NCBI GenBank assembly: GCA_031359995.1
Contig: JANMAT010000208.1
Coordinates: 23,050 to 87,049, forward strand
Direction of reading: 5' to 3'
Source: JANMAT01 sp031359995
GTDB lineage: Bacteria > Actinomycetota > Acidimicrobiia > Acidimicrobiales > Ilumatobacteraceae
Length of the DNA stretch: 64,000 nucleotides
A program made the translations under genes and the position numbers. The stretch's first letter is position 1, and each line of letters begins with the position of its first letter. Below the pieces are notes generated by a model. The model searched no databases. It worked only from the letters and a program-made list of their open reading frames with translations, and was not told where the DNA came from. Below, one piece after another: positions 7,085 through 15,634 of the stretch.

Positions 7085-8560
7085 TCAGGACAGCGCCGGG
7101 CGTGGCAGGTACGGCGTGAGGTCGGGACGCACCGGGAACGTGGCCAGGGCGTTCACGAGCTGGTTCCATGACGGGTCGGCCGACGCCGGGGTGATGCCTT
7201 GGCCCTGCAGCAGGAAGGCGAACCGCATCGTGGCGGTGCCGTCGGCGGACGGGAACACACCGGCCAGGCTGCGGACCCCCGACAGGGTGCCGGTCTTGCC
7301 CCGCATGCGACCCTCGGCCGCCGTGCCCTTCAGGTGGTCGGCGAGCGTCCCGTCGACCCCGGCGACCGCCATGCCCTGCACGAGCACCGAGTCGAGGCCG
7401 AACCGGTTCAACACACCGGTGAGGGCCGCGCACGTGAGCCGATCGTCACGGGACAGGCCCGAGCCGTCGAACAGGGCGACACCGGCCATCGGGACGCTCC
7501 AGGATGCCAGCTTCTCGGTCACGACGGCCACGCCGCCAGCGGTGGACGCCTGGCCCTTGCCGGCCCGGCCGATCTCCTTCAGGAGCAGTTCGGCCGTGTC
7601 GTTGTCGGACGACGCCAGCATCTCGCGGATGATCGACCGCAGCGGCTGGCTGTCCACGTGGGCCACCGACGTGGCCTCGCGCGGGGCGGCGCCCGAGCGG
7701 CCGCCCTGCCCCACGGCGATGCCCCTCTCCTGCAGCAGCGCCACCAGCGCGCCGGCGGCCGCGGCGGGCGGGTCGGCCACCGGGGCCACACCGGTGCGGT
7801 TGGCCCGGGCGTACCCGTCGTTGACGACCAGCGCCGACGACGGACCGATGGTGCCCCCCGCCCGGTACGACGCCGGCCAGTGATCGCTCACGTAGTAGGC
7901 GCGGTCGTAGCGCCCGTCGTCGCCCACCACCGCACCGGTCACCGCGGTGATGCCGGCGGCCTTCACCGCGTCGGCCAACGACTCGAGCGGTGTGGTCGGC
8001 ACCTCGCTGACCGTGGGAGTGGTGGCGAGCCACTCGCGATAGGCGCTGGTGGTCAGCAGCGGGTCGCCTCCACCGACCACGTAGAGGTCGCCGGCCACCA
8101 CGCCACTCGCGTCGGGTGCGGCCACGGTGAGCACGTCGGTCTTGAACGTGCCGGCCGGATCGAGCACGTCGAGGGCCACCGCCGCGGTCACGACCTTCAA
8201 CGTCGACCCGGGGATGGCGGCCTCGCCCCCGTGCACGTCGAACGCGGTCGACGGACCGATGGTGACGGTGAGGCAGCCCGGACTGGTGACCTGACCGCGC
8301 AGCGGCTCGAGCTGCCCGGCCAGCTCCTGCACCGGGTCGACGCGCGCCGCCAGCGTGGGCACGCGGCGAGCCGACAGCAGCGGTGTGGCCACCCGGGCGC
8401 TCGGGGCCACGACCGACACCGGCGCCGGCACGTCGCCGCGCGCCGCGGTGCGGTCGCTGGCGCGGGCGAACTGCACCAGGGCGGCCGGGGGCACCACGCC
8501 GACGAGGGCGACCACCGCGACGCGTCGGGCCCACACGGCCACGCCAAGGAGCGACGCCAT
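7085..8560 (-). CDS. dacB: D-alanyl-D-alanine carboxypeptidase/endopeptidase, PBP4 (S13) family
   Basis: Periplasmic penicillin-binding protein that trims peptidoglycan peptides. It has 491 aa from the ATG at 8560, with an N-terminal signal or anchor segment (about 8-33, rich in Val/Ala), then the S13 catalytic domain. All three active-site motifs are present: SxxK as STLK within IPGSTLKVV, SxN as SSDND, and KTG as GKTGTLSG. The start sits 2 nt after the stop of the acyl-CoA synthetase alpha gene, so the two are probably cotranscribed. A longer frame to 8722 overlaps that gene and lacks a signal peptide at its start, so it was rejected. Confidence 0.93.
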   Translation of the reverse strand: MASLLGVAVWARRVAVVALVGVVPPAALVQFARASDRTAARGDVPAPVSVVAPSARVATPLLSARRVPTLAARVDPVQELAGQLEPLRGQVTSPGCLTVTIGPSTAFDVHGGEAAIPGSTLKVVTAAVALDVLDPAGTFKTDVLTVAAPDASGVVAGDLYVVGGGDPLLTTSAYREWLATTPTVSEVPTTPLESLADAVKAAGITAVTGAVVGDDGRYDRAYYVSDHWPASYRAGGTIGPSSALVVNDGYARANRTGVAPVADPPAAAAGALVALLQERGIAVGQGGRSGAAPREATSVAHVDSQPLRSIIREMLASSDNDTAELLLKEIGRAGKGQASTAGGVAVVTEKLASWSVPMAGVALFDGSGLSRDDRLTCAALTGVLNRFGLDSVLVQGMAVAGVDGTLADHLKGTAAEGRMRGKTGTLSGVRSLAGVFPSADGTATMRFAFLLQGQGITPASADPSWNQLVNALATFPVRPDLTPYLPRPALS

Positions 8561-8562
8561 CG

Positions 8563-10041
8563 TCAGTCGAGCCCTCGGCGCTGGCGGAAGCGGGCGTAGC
8601 GGTACAGGTGCCCGAGCGCGGTGACGGCCCGGTTGGCCGACTGGTAGCAGAGGCGGCCACCGGCCTTGACGGTGGCCGGCCCCGGGTTCGTCGGGTCGGC
8701 CACGATGAGCTCGCTCGAGCACAGGATCGGCTTGCCCGTCTGGCGCGACAGCCGATCGGCCGTCTCGGCGTAGCGCTCCTCCTGGCGGCGGTGGAAGCCG
8801 ACGATCCGGTCGAGCCCGTGGTCGGGGTAGAACGGGCCGTTGGCCAACAGGCTGGCCTGGTTGCCCTGGATGCCGAGCCCGAGGAACACGATGGTGTCGA
8901 CCGCCGGATGACGGGCGATGATCTCCATCACGTCGGGGATCGTGTCACGGGTCTCGCTGCCGGCGAGGTCGACCGGGTTGTTGCGGCTCCAGCGAGGCGG
9001 CAGCTTGGTGTCGATCTGGGCGAGCAGGTCGGCGGGCAGTGGCATGAGCACCAGATCACGGTCGCGCGTGATGGCATCGGCGGTGACCACGCCCCATCCG
9101 CCGGCGGTGGTCATGACGACCACGTTCGGGCCCTTGGGCAGCGGCTGCGTGGCGAACGTGGCCGCCGCCTCGAACGCCTCCTCCACGTTGGCGGCCCGCA
9201 CGACGCCGGCCTGGCGGCACATGCCGTCGAAGACCTTGTCGTCGGCGGCCAGCGCGCCGGTGTGCGAGGCGGCGGCGCGCGCTCCCCCGGCGGTGGCGCC
9301 CCCCTTCACCAGCACCAGGGGCTTCTTGGCGGCGACCGCGGCGACCCGCTCGTAGAAGGCCCGCCCGTCGGGCACGCTCTCCACGTAGGCCAGCGCGACC
9401 GAGGTCTCGGGATCGGCGGCGAAGTAGTCGAGGTAGTCGGGCACCGACAGCATGGCGGCGTTTCCGGCCGACACCGCCCGGCTGATGCCCACCCCCGTGG
9501 CGATGCCCCAGTTCATGAAGCTCGACGCGAAGTTGCCCGACTGGCTGGCGATGGCGATGCGGCCCGCCGGCGGGTACGGCGCCACGATCTGGGCGCACAG
9601 CTTCGACGGCGTGGACACGATGCCCTGTCCGTTGGGGCCGGCGAGCAGGATGCCGAGCTCGCGGGCCAGCGCCACCAGCGCATCCTGCGCCTTGCGCCCC
9701 TCCTCGCCGGCCTCGCCGTAGCCGGCCGACGTGAGGAACGCGGCGCGCACACCCTTGCGGGCGCAGGCCCGCAGGATCTCCTGGTTGGTCGACGCCGGCG
9801 TGCACACGAAGGCGAGGTCGACCACACCGTCGGGGATCTCGTCGACCGACTTCACGGTCTGGATGCCCAGCACGGTCTCGCCCTCCAGGTTCGTGCCGTA
9901 CACCGCACCCCGGTAGCCACTGGCCAGCACGTTGTGCAGGGAGGCGAAGCCGAACTTGCCGGGGTGGCTCGACGCGCCGACGATCACGATGCCGCGGGGG
10001 TCGAACAGCGCCTGGAAGGCCCTCGGGTCGATGCCGTTCAC
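8563..10041 (-). CDS. ADP-forming acyl-CoA synthetase, alpha-type subunit
   Basis: Subunit of an NDP-forming acetyl/acyl-CoA synthetase, which interconverts acyl-CoA and ADP plus phosphate with acid, CoA and ATP. The 492-aa protein has a CoA-binding Rossmann domain (residues 10-140, GIVIVGASSHPGKFG), then two succinyl-CoA-ligase-like domains with the phospho-His motif ASHTGALA near residue 260 and a SQSGNF segment. The start is a GTG at 10041 that overlaps the stop of the beta gene by 4 nt. Together with the next entry it gives the split alpha/beta form instead of the fused about 700-aa protein. The substrate acid is not evident. Confidence 0.88.
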   Translation of the reverse strand: MNGIDPRAFQALFDPRGIVIVGASSHPGKFGFASLHNVLASGYRGAVYGTNLEGETVLGIQTVKSVDEIPDGVVDLAFVCTPASTNQEILRACARKGVRAAFLTSAGYGEAGEEGRKAQDALVALARELGILLAGPNGQGIVSTPSKLCAQIVAPYPPAGRIAIASQSGNFASSFMNWGIATGVGISRAVSAGNAAMLSVPDYLDYFAADPETSVALAYVESVPDGRAFYERVAAVAAKKPLVLVKGGATAGGARAAASHTGALAADDKVFDGMCRQAGVVRAANVEEAFEAAATFATQPLPKGPNVVVMTTAGGWGVVTADAITRDRDLVLMPLPADLLAQIDTKLPPRWSRNNPVDLAGSETRDTIPDVMEIIARHPAVDTIVFLGLGIQGNQASLLANGPFYPDHGLDRIVGFHRRQEERYAETADRLSRQTGKPILCSSELIVADPTNPGPATVKAGGRLCYQSANRAVTALGHLYRYARFRQRRGLD

Positions 10042-10685
10042 GCCGAGACCTCCACGAGACCGTCGACCGCCACCGGGCGGCCGTCGAAGATGATGAGCGG
10101 GTTCACGTCGACCGACACCACGTCGGGGCGGGCCTGCCCCAACGCCGACAGGCCCAGGAGCACCTGGGTCAGCACGTCACGGTCGACCGCGGGCTCGCCC
10201 CGGAACTCGCCGAGCAGCTTCTGGGTGGCGAGGTCCTCGATCATCTCCTGCGCGTCGAGGGCGCTGATCGGCACGAGGCGGAAGACCACGTCGGCCACCG
10301 CCTCGGCCAGCACCCCGCCCACGCCGAGCATGACGGTAGGACCGAACTGCGGGTCGTGGAACAGCCCGGCGATGAACTCGCGCGAGCCCTTCACCATGGG
10401 GGCCACCAGCACGCCGGTGGCGCCGTCGTCGGGGCGGGCGGCGGCCAGCAGCTCAGCCGCGGCGGTGCGAACCGAGTCGGGACCGGCCACGTTCAGGCGA
10501 ACCAGCCCACGCTCGGTCTTGTGGGCGATGTTGTCGCCGCACAGCTTCACCGCGACCGGTCCCCCACCGAGCTCGGCGGCCGCGGCCACCGCGGCCTCGG
10601 GGTCGATGGCGAGCACCTCGCGGGCGATGGGGACCCCATGCGCGGCCAGCACGGCCTTGGAGTCGGCTTCGGACAGGGTCGGCAC
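10038..10685 (-). CDS. ADP-forming acyl-CoA synthetase, ATP-grasp (beta) subunit
   Basis: ATP-grasp partner of the preceding subunit, 215 aa. It carries the family signatures VPIAREVLA near the N terminus, VAVKLCGDNIAHKTERG (phosphate and nucleotide contacts), GVLVAPMVKGSREFIAG, and SVDVNPLIIF near the C terminus, which holds the conserved Asp/Asn for magnesium. The GTG at 10685 is chosen because it gives the family's usual N terminus and has TACGCT 7 nt upstream; the frame continues upstream only as noise. Gene order beta-alpha with a 4-nt overlap indicates a stoichiometric complex. Confidence 0.88.
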   Translation of the reverse strand: MPTLSEADSKAVLAAHGVPIAREVLAIDPEAAVAAAAELGGGPVAVKLCGDNIAHKTERGLVRLNVAGPDSVRTAAAELLAAARPDDGATGVLVAPMVKGSREFIAGLFHDPQFGPTVMLGVGGVLAEAVADVVFRLVPISALDAQEMIEDLATQKLLGEFRGEPAVDRDVLTQVLLGLSALGQARPDVVSVDVNPLIIFDGRPVAVDGLVEVSA

Positions 10686-10692
10686 GGGCGGG

Positions 10693-10698
10693 AGCGTA
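10693..10698 (-). promoter_or_regulatory. Leaderless -10 box of the acyl-CoA synthetase operon
   Basis: TACGCT on the minus strand lies 7 nt before the GTG at 10685, with no ribosome site between. Confidence 0.5.
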
Positions 10699-10866
10699 CC
10701 CGGCAGCCCCGCGCTCGGCCCGGGCGACTGGGAGTGGGGCGACCTGGCCCGCTCCGGTGGACGGCGTCTGGTGAGTGGTCCCCATCGAGGCGGGCATCGT
10801 GGGGATGGCGCGCAACGGGAGCCAGACCGCAACATGCACCACATGCGTGACCGCCACCCGGAACGG

Positions 10867-10872
10867 TAGCGT
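10867..10872 (+). promoter_or_regulatory. Leaderless -10 box of the desaturase gene
   Basis: TAGCGT lies 9 nt before the ATG at 10882; no ribosome site is visible. Confidence 0.5.
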
Positions 10873-10881
10873 GCTGCCCCA

Positions 10882-11646
10882 ATGATCATGCGCCTCCTCA
10901 TCGCCATCGGGGTCGGTCTGGCCGTCGCCCAGGTGGCCACGCTCGCCACGACCGTCTTCCTGCACCGGGCCCTGTCGCACAAGGCTCTCGCATTCCGTTC
11001 GCCGATCACGTTCGGCTTCCGCGTCGTGACGTGGATCAGCACCGGCATCAAGCCCCGCGAGTGGGCCGCCGTGCACCGCAAGCACCACGCGTTCACCGAC
11101 GTCGAGGGCGACCCCCACTCGCCCATCCTGACGAGTTGGCGGAAGGTGCTCTTCACCAACGCCGCCATGTACCGCCGCGTCGCCCGCGATCCCGAGACGG
11201 TGGCGCGCTACGGCAAGGACCTGGCCGCCGACCGATGGGACAAGGTGCTGTTCGACCGTGGCCTGCTCGGGCTCGGCATCGGCATCGCCGCGCTCGTGCT
11301 CACGCTCGGGCCCGGGTACGCGCTGGTGACCATCGTGGTGCACATCACCTACTACCTGGGCATCGGCGGGGCCGTCAACGGCCTCGGTCACCACTTCGGC
11401 ACGCGGCCCTACGAGAACTCGGCCACGAACATGCAGTGGCTCGCCTGGTTCACCGGGGGTGAGGGACTGCACAACAACCATCACGCCGCCCCCACGTCGG
11501 CCCGCTTCTCGTTGGCCAAGGGCGAGTACGACCTCGGCTGGTTCGCCATCCGCGTGTTCCGCAGGCTGCGCCTGGCCAACGTGCGCCTCGACAGCGTGAA
11601 GCTGCTGCCGGGCTCGGGCGCCCGCAAACGCCGCGTCGCCGCGTGA
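10882..11646 (+). CDS. Membrane acyl-CoA/fatty-acid desaturase (delta-9 type)
   Basis: Integral membrane di-iron desaturase that introduces a cis double bond into fatty acyl chains. The three His boxes are present: HRALSH at about residues 28-33, HRKHH at about 65-69, and HNNHH at about 196-200. Hydrophobic segments at about 3-25, 40-60, 126-150 and 154-170 frame them. At 254 aa it is shorter than the typical 300-370 aa because the N- and C-terminal extensions are missing, but all metal ligands are intact. It is followed with a 4-nt overlap by a small unknown gene. A role in membrane fluidity is inferred. Confidence 0.9.
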   Translation: MIMRLLIAIGVGLAVAQVATLATTVFLHRALSHKALAFRSPITFGFRVVTWISTGIKPREWAAVHRKHHAFTDVEGDPHSPILTSWRKVLFTNAAMYRRVARDPETVARYGKDLAADRWDKVLFDRGLLGLGIGIAALVLTLGPGYALVTIVVHITYYLGIGGAVNGLGHHFGTRPYENSATNMQWLAWFTGGEGLHNNHHAAPTSARFSLAKGEYDLGWFAIRVFRRLRLANVRLDSVKLLPGSGARKRRVAA

Positions 11647-12047
11647 CCATGGAGCTGGTCGCGGCCCTGTTCGTGGACGAGTTCAACATGCGGCCGGCGC
11701 CCGGCCCGTCGACCCGCATCGACCTCACCGGCGCCCACTTCTCCGCCGTGGCGCCCGGCCCGCTGCCGTGCACGGTCAGCCCGCACCTGGTGGCCCTCAT
11801 CTGGTGCCCGTCCGACGAGGCGGGCAGCGGGGTGTTCGAGGTCGTGTTCCGCAAGGGGGCCGGGGCCGACGATGACGTCGTCGCCCGCAACGTGAGCCCG
11901 TTCACGGTCGAGCCCGGCAAGTTCACCTACCGCCTCGTGCGGGCCGAGCTCGAGTTCACCGAGTACAGCCAGGTGTTCGCCCACTGCCGCATCGGTCTGG
12001 CCGACTGGCGCCGCGTCCCGTACACCCTGCTCGCGCCGATCGACTAG
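11643..12047 (+). CDS. Conserved-looking hypothetical protein downstream of desaturase
   Basis: A 134-aa soluble protein from the GTG at 11643, which overlaps the desaturase stop (GTGA); an ATG two codons further (11649) is an alternative. It is predicted beta-rich, with a central GVFEVVFRKG segment and a tail RLVRAELEFTEYSQVFAHCRIG that looks like a beta-sandwich. No family was recognised with confidence. The tight overlap suggests cotranslation with the desaturase. The stop codon in turn overlaps the start of a FIST-domain remnant (TAGTG). Confidence 0.7.
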   Translation: MTMELVAALFVDEFNMRPAPGPSTRIDLTGAHFSAVAPGPLPCTVSPHLVALIWCPSDEAGSGVFEVVFRKGAGADDDVVARNVSPFTVEPGKFTYRLVRAELEFTEYSQVFAHCRIGLADWRRVPYTLLAPID

Positions 12048-12223
12048 TGCCGTTCGCGTCGGCGCTGTCGGAGCATCCCGACCCGCGGGTGGCCGCGGGC
12101 GAGGTCGTCGGTGAAGTCCCGGCCGCGGGCATGTTCTGTGCCGGCGAACTGGGCCCCATCGGACCCCGCAACGCCCTGCACGGCTTCACCGCCTCGGTCG
12201 CCGTGTTCCGGGACCCAGGCTGA
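12047..12223 (+). pseudogene. Remnant of a FIST-domain sensor protein (C-terminal piece)
   Basis: This 58-codon frame from a GTG at 12047 encodes GEVPAAGMFCAGELGPIG followed by RNALHGFTASVAVF. This is the conserved end of the FIST_C domain (GFFCAGEIGP...N.LHG.TAS pattern) of FIST proteins that normally exceed 350 aa. The FIST_N domain and most of FIST_C are absent. The start overlaps the stop of the upstream hypothetical gene, so the piece may still be translated, but it cannot fold as a full FIST domain. I read it as the tail left after a deletion joined it to the desaturase operon. Confidence 0.7.
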
Positions 12224-12271
12224 GCCCCCACTTCGCCTCACCATCACCCGCCGATCAGCGGGTCGGCGGCC

Positions 12272-12277
12272 TAGGCT
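12272..12277 (+). promoter_or_regulatory. -10 box of the transketolase-transaldolase operon
   Basis: TAGGCT lies 51 nt before the tkt GTG. Unlike most genes here it would give a leader of about 45 nt, which ends with the ribosome site AGGAGAG. Confidence 0.45.
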
Positions 12278-12328
12278 CATCGACTGCGGCCCGCCGCACG
12301 CCGCAGACACCCCCAGGAGAGTGGAACC

Positions 12329-14326
12329 GTGACCGCGTCGCTCGAACAGCGAGCCATCGCTCTCGTCCGTGGCTACGCCATGGACGCGCCCCGCGCCGCG
12401 AGCTCCGGTCATCCGGGCACCGCCATGGCCCTCGCCCCGTTGGCCAACGTGCTGTTCCACCGGATCATGCGGCACGACCCCACCGACGCCCACTGGCCCG
12501 ACCGTGACCGGTTCGTGCTGTCGGCCGGCCATGCGTCGATCCTGCTGTACAGCTACCTGTACCTGTCGGGCTACGGGCTGGCGATCGACGACCTGAAGGC
12601 GTTCCGCCAGTGGGGTTCGGCCACGCCGGGCCACCCCGAGGTGCACCACACCGCCGGGGTCGAGGTCACCACCGGCCCGCTCGGTGCCGGGTTCGCCAAC
12701 TCGGTCGGTCTGGCCATGGCCGAGCGCTACCTGCGGGCCCGCTTCGGCCCCGAGGTCACCGACCACCACACGTTCGTCATCGTCGGCGACGGCTGCCTGC
12801 AGGAAGGCGTCAGCCACGAAGCGGCCTCGCTCGCCGGCGCCCAGGGCCTCGGCCGTCTCGTGGCGATCTACGACGACAACCACATCACCATCGACGGCGA
12901 CACCGCACTGTCGTCGCGCGACGACGCCGCGGCGCGCTTCACCGCCTACGGCTGGCACGTCGAGCGCGTCGGCCCCGCCGACGGTTCCGACCGCGACGAT
13001 CCGGTGGCCAACGACCTCGACGAGCTCGAGGCCGCGGTGCGACGGGCCATGGCGGTGGAGGACCGACCGTCGCTGGTGATCCTGCGCAGCCACATCGGCT
13101 GGCCGTCCGCGGCGTTCACCGACGACCACAGGGCCCACGGCGACCCGTTCCCGCCCGAGGAGATCGCCGCGACGAAGGCATTGCTCGGCCTGCCCGACCG
13201 CCCGTTCTTCGTCGACGATGAGGTCGTGAACGCTTACCGCGCCTCGGCCGCCGGCCGGGGCCGGGCGGCGCGCGACGCCTGGCGGTCGCGGCTGGACGCC
13301 CACCTGCCCCCGGGCAGCCCGGCGCGGGCCGAGTGGGGGTCGTGCTGGTCACGCGAGCCGCTGGCCGGGTTCGAGGCCGGCCTGCCGTCGTGGCCGGCGG
13401 GCGAGAAGGTCGCCACCCGCGTCGCCATCGGCAAGGCCATCAACGGCACCATCGGCTCGCTGCCGGGCCTGCTGTCGGGCGCCGCCGATCTCACCGGCAA
13501 CACCGGCACGAAGCTCGACGGCGGCGTCGCCATGAGCGCCGACCACCCCGAGGGTCGCCAGATCCACTTCGGCATCCGCGAACACGCCATGGGCTCGGCG
13601 TTGAACGGCATGGCCCTGCACGGCGGTGTCCTGCCGGTCGGTGGCACGTTCTTCGTGTTCTCCGACTACCAGCGCCCTGCCATCCGCCTCGCCGCCCTGT
13701 CGCAGGCCCGCAGCGTGTTCGTGCTCACCCACGACTCCGTCGGCCTCGGCGAGGACGGCCCCACCCACCAGCCCATCGAGCACCTGGCCGCGCTGCGGGC
13801 CATCCCGAACCTGCAGGTGATCCGTCCGGCCGACGCCAACGAGACCGCGGCGGCGTGGAAGGTCATCGTCGGCCACGACGGCCCGACTGCGCTCGTGCTG
13901 AGCCGGCAGGCCATCCCGGTGTGCACCGACGGCAGCGCCGTCGACCGGGGTGCCGGCGTCGTGCGCGCTGCCGCCGGCGAGCCTGCGGTCGTGCTCATCG
14001 GCACCGGCAGCGAGGTCGCCGTGTGCGTCGACGCCGCCGCCGTGCTCGCCGCGGCGGGCATCGCCGCCCGCGTGGTGTCGATGCCGTCGTGGGACCGGTT
14101 CGCCCGGCAGGACCTGGGGTACCGCGAGTCGGTGCTCCCCCCTGGCGTGCCCCGCCTGTCGGTCGAGGCGGCCACCACGTTCGGGTGGGCCGCGTGGGCC
14201 GACGAATCGATCGGCATCGACCGCTTCGGCGCGTCGGCGCCCGGCCCGGTGGCGCTGGCCAACCTCGGCATCAACGTCGACAACGTCGTGGCCCGTGCCA
14301 CGTCCCTCGTGGAAAGGAACACGTGA
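12329..14326 (+). CDS. tkt: Transketolase
   Basis: Thiamine-diphosphate enzyme moving two-carbon ketol units in the pentose phosphate pathway. The 665-aa length is standard. Visible motifs are the N-terminal HPGTAMALAP, the His of HTAGVEVTTGPLGAG, the TPP/magnesium motif GDGCLQEG through DDNHITIDGD, SHIGWPS, and in the pyrimidine domain GIREHAMG plus EDGPTHQPIEHL with the catalytic Glu. The C-terminal domain is complete. The GTG at 12329 follows AGGAGAG by 8 nt. The stop overlaps the transaldolase ATG by one base (TGATG), so both are translated together. Confidence 0.97.
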   Translation: MTASLEQRAIALVRGYAMDAPRAASSGHPGTAMALAPLANVLFHRIMRHDPTDAHWPDRDRFVLSAGHASILLYSYLYLSGYGLAIDDLKAFRQWGSATPGHPEVHHTAGVEVTTGPLGAGFANSVGLAMAERYLRARFGPEVTDHHTFVIVGDGCLQEGVSHEAASLAGAQGLGRLVAIYDDNHITIDGDTALSSRDDAAARFTAYGWHVERVGPADGSDRDDPVANDLDELEAAVRRAMAVEDRPSLVILRSHIGWPSAAFTDDHRAHGDPFPPEEIAATKALLGLPDRPFFVDDEVVNAYRASAAGRGRAARDAWRSRLDAHLPPGSPARAEWGSCWSREPLAGFEAGLPSWPAGEKVATRVAIGKAINGTIGSLPGLLSGAADLTGNTGTKLDGGVAMSADHPEGRQIHFGIREHAMGSALNGMALHGGVLPVGGTFFVFSDYQRPAIRLAALSQARSVFVLTHDSVGLGEDGPTHQPIEHLAALRAIPNLQVIRPADANETAAAWKVIVGHDGPTALVLSRQAIPVCTDGSAVDRGAGVVRAAAGEPAVVLIGTGSEVAVCVDAAAVLAAAGIAARVVSMPSWDRFARQDLGYRESVLPPGVPRLSVEAATTFGWAAWADESIGIDRFGASAPGPVALANLGINVDNVVARATSLVERNT

Positions 14327-15420
14327 TGGAACGTCTCATCCGCCTGTACGAGGAGTTCGGCCAGAGCCCGTGGCTCGACAACCTGAAGCGCGGCTACCTC
14401 ACCTCGGGCGAACTGGCCCACCTGCGTGACGGTGGCATCCGAGGCCTCACGTCGAACCCGACCATCTTCCAGAAGGCCATCCAGGGCTCGCCCGACTACG
14501 ACGAGCAGTTCCGCATCCTCGCTCATGACCACCGCGGCGTCATCGACGACTACTGGGCCATGGTCACCCAGGACATCCACGGCGCCCTCGAGGTCTTCGC
14601 GCCGTTGCACGACCGCAGCGAAGGCCACGACGGCTTCGTCTCGGTCGAGGTGGCCCCCGACCTCGCCCACGACACCGCCGGTACCGAGGTGGCGGCCCGC
14701 CACCTGTGGGACACGATCGCCCGGCCGAACCTGCTGGTGAAGATCCCTGCCACGGCCGAGGGCGTGCCGGCCATCGGCCGGATGATCGCCGAGAAGCGCA
14801 GCATCAACGTCACGCTGATCTTCAGCCTCGACCGCTACGCCGCCGTGATGGAGGCGTACCTCACCGGTCTCGAAGCGGCCAAGGGCGACCTGTCGCAGAT
14901 CGCGTCGGTGGCCAGCTTCTTCATCAGTCGGGTCGACACCGAGATCGACAACCGGCTCGACGCCGTGGGGTCGCCCGAGGCGCTCGCCCTGCGGGGCAAG
15001 GGCGCGGTGTCACAGGGCAAGTTGGCCTACGAGCTGTTCGCCAAGGCCTTCAGCGGCCCGCGTTGGGAGAGGCTCGCCGCCCGTGGCGCCCGGGTGCAGC
15101 GGCCACTGTGGGCGTCGACCTCCACGAAGAACCCGGCCTACCCCGACACGCTCTACGTCGACACCCTCATCGGCCCGCACACGGTGAACACGCTGCCCGA
15201 CCAGACCGTGGCCGCCTTCGCCGACCACGGCACGTTGGCGCGCACGATCGACGCCGGCCTCGACGAGGCCCATGCGGTGTGGAACGGCCTCGGCCACGTC
15301 GGTGTCGACGTCGCCGACGTCGCTCACCGGCTCGAGACGGAAGGCGTGGCCTCGTTCGAGAAGAGCTTCACCGAGCTCCTCGGTGCCCTCGAGGCCAAGG
15401 CCGCCGAGCTGAAGGGCTGA
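14326..15420 (+). CDS. tal: Transaldolase
   Basis: Transfers a dihydroxyacetone unit between sedoheptulose-7-phosphate and glyceraldehyde-3-phosphate through a Schiff base. The 364 aa match the actinobacterial (type 2) family. The sequence has the N-terminal GIRGLTSNPTIF, the catalytic Lys in LLVKIPAT (about residue 141), INVTLIFS, and the C-terminal STSTKNPAYPDTLYV. The ATG at 14326 overlaps the tkt stop; the longer frame starting at 13333 only shadows tkt. A strong hairpin follows the stop. In many actinobacteria zwf and opcA come next; here a LOG gene follows, so glucose-6-phosphate dehydrogenase must be elsewhere. Confidence 0.97.
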   Translation: MERLIRLYEEFGQSPWLDNLKRGYLTSGELAHLRDGGIRGLTSNPTIFQKAIQGSPDYDEQFRILAHDHRGVIDDYWAMVTQDIHGALEVFAPLHDRSEGHDGFVSVEVAPDLAHDTAGTEVAARHLWDTIARPNLLVKIPATAEGVPAIGRMIAEKRSINVTLIFSLDRYAAVMEAYLTGLEAAKGDLSQIASVASFFISRVDTEIDNRLDAVGSPEALALRGKGAVSQGKLAYELFAKAFSGPRWERLAARGARVQRPLWASTSTKNPAYPDTLYVDTLIGPHTVNTLPDQTVAAFADHGTLARTIDAGLDEAHAVWNGLGHVGVDVADVAHRLETEGVASFEKSFTELLGALEAKAAELKG

Positions 15421-15446
15421 CGCTGCCGGCCGATTCGGGCGGGTCG

Positions 15447-15478
15447 GTGGGGTGCGCGGTCCGCCCCGCGCACCCCAC
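15447..15478 (+). terminator. Terminator of the tkt-tal operon
   Basis: Perfect 13-bp stem (GTGGGGTGCGCGG / CCGCGCACCCCAC) with a 6-nt loop, 27 nt after the tal stop; no U-tract, as is common in high-GC actinobacteria. Confidence 0.75.
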
Positions 15479-15621
15479 TCACCCGCGGTGTCACGTGGAC
15501 GACCCGGTCCGTCCCGGATCGCCAGGGGATCTCCGCTCCCTGTCACGTGCACCTGTGGCGGATGAGACGCCGGTCGCCACGGTTCATGACGCCGGTCACC
15601 GAAAGAATTCCGGGCCGGTCC

Positions 15622-15627
15622 TAGGCT
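15622..15627 (+). promoter_or_regulatory. Leaderless -10 box of the LOG-family gene
   Basis: TAGGCT lies 7 nt before the GTG at 15635 with no ribosome site. Confidence 0.5.
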
Positions 15628-15634
15628 GACCGAC

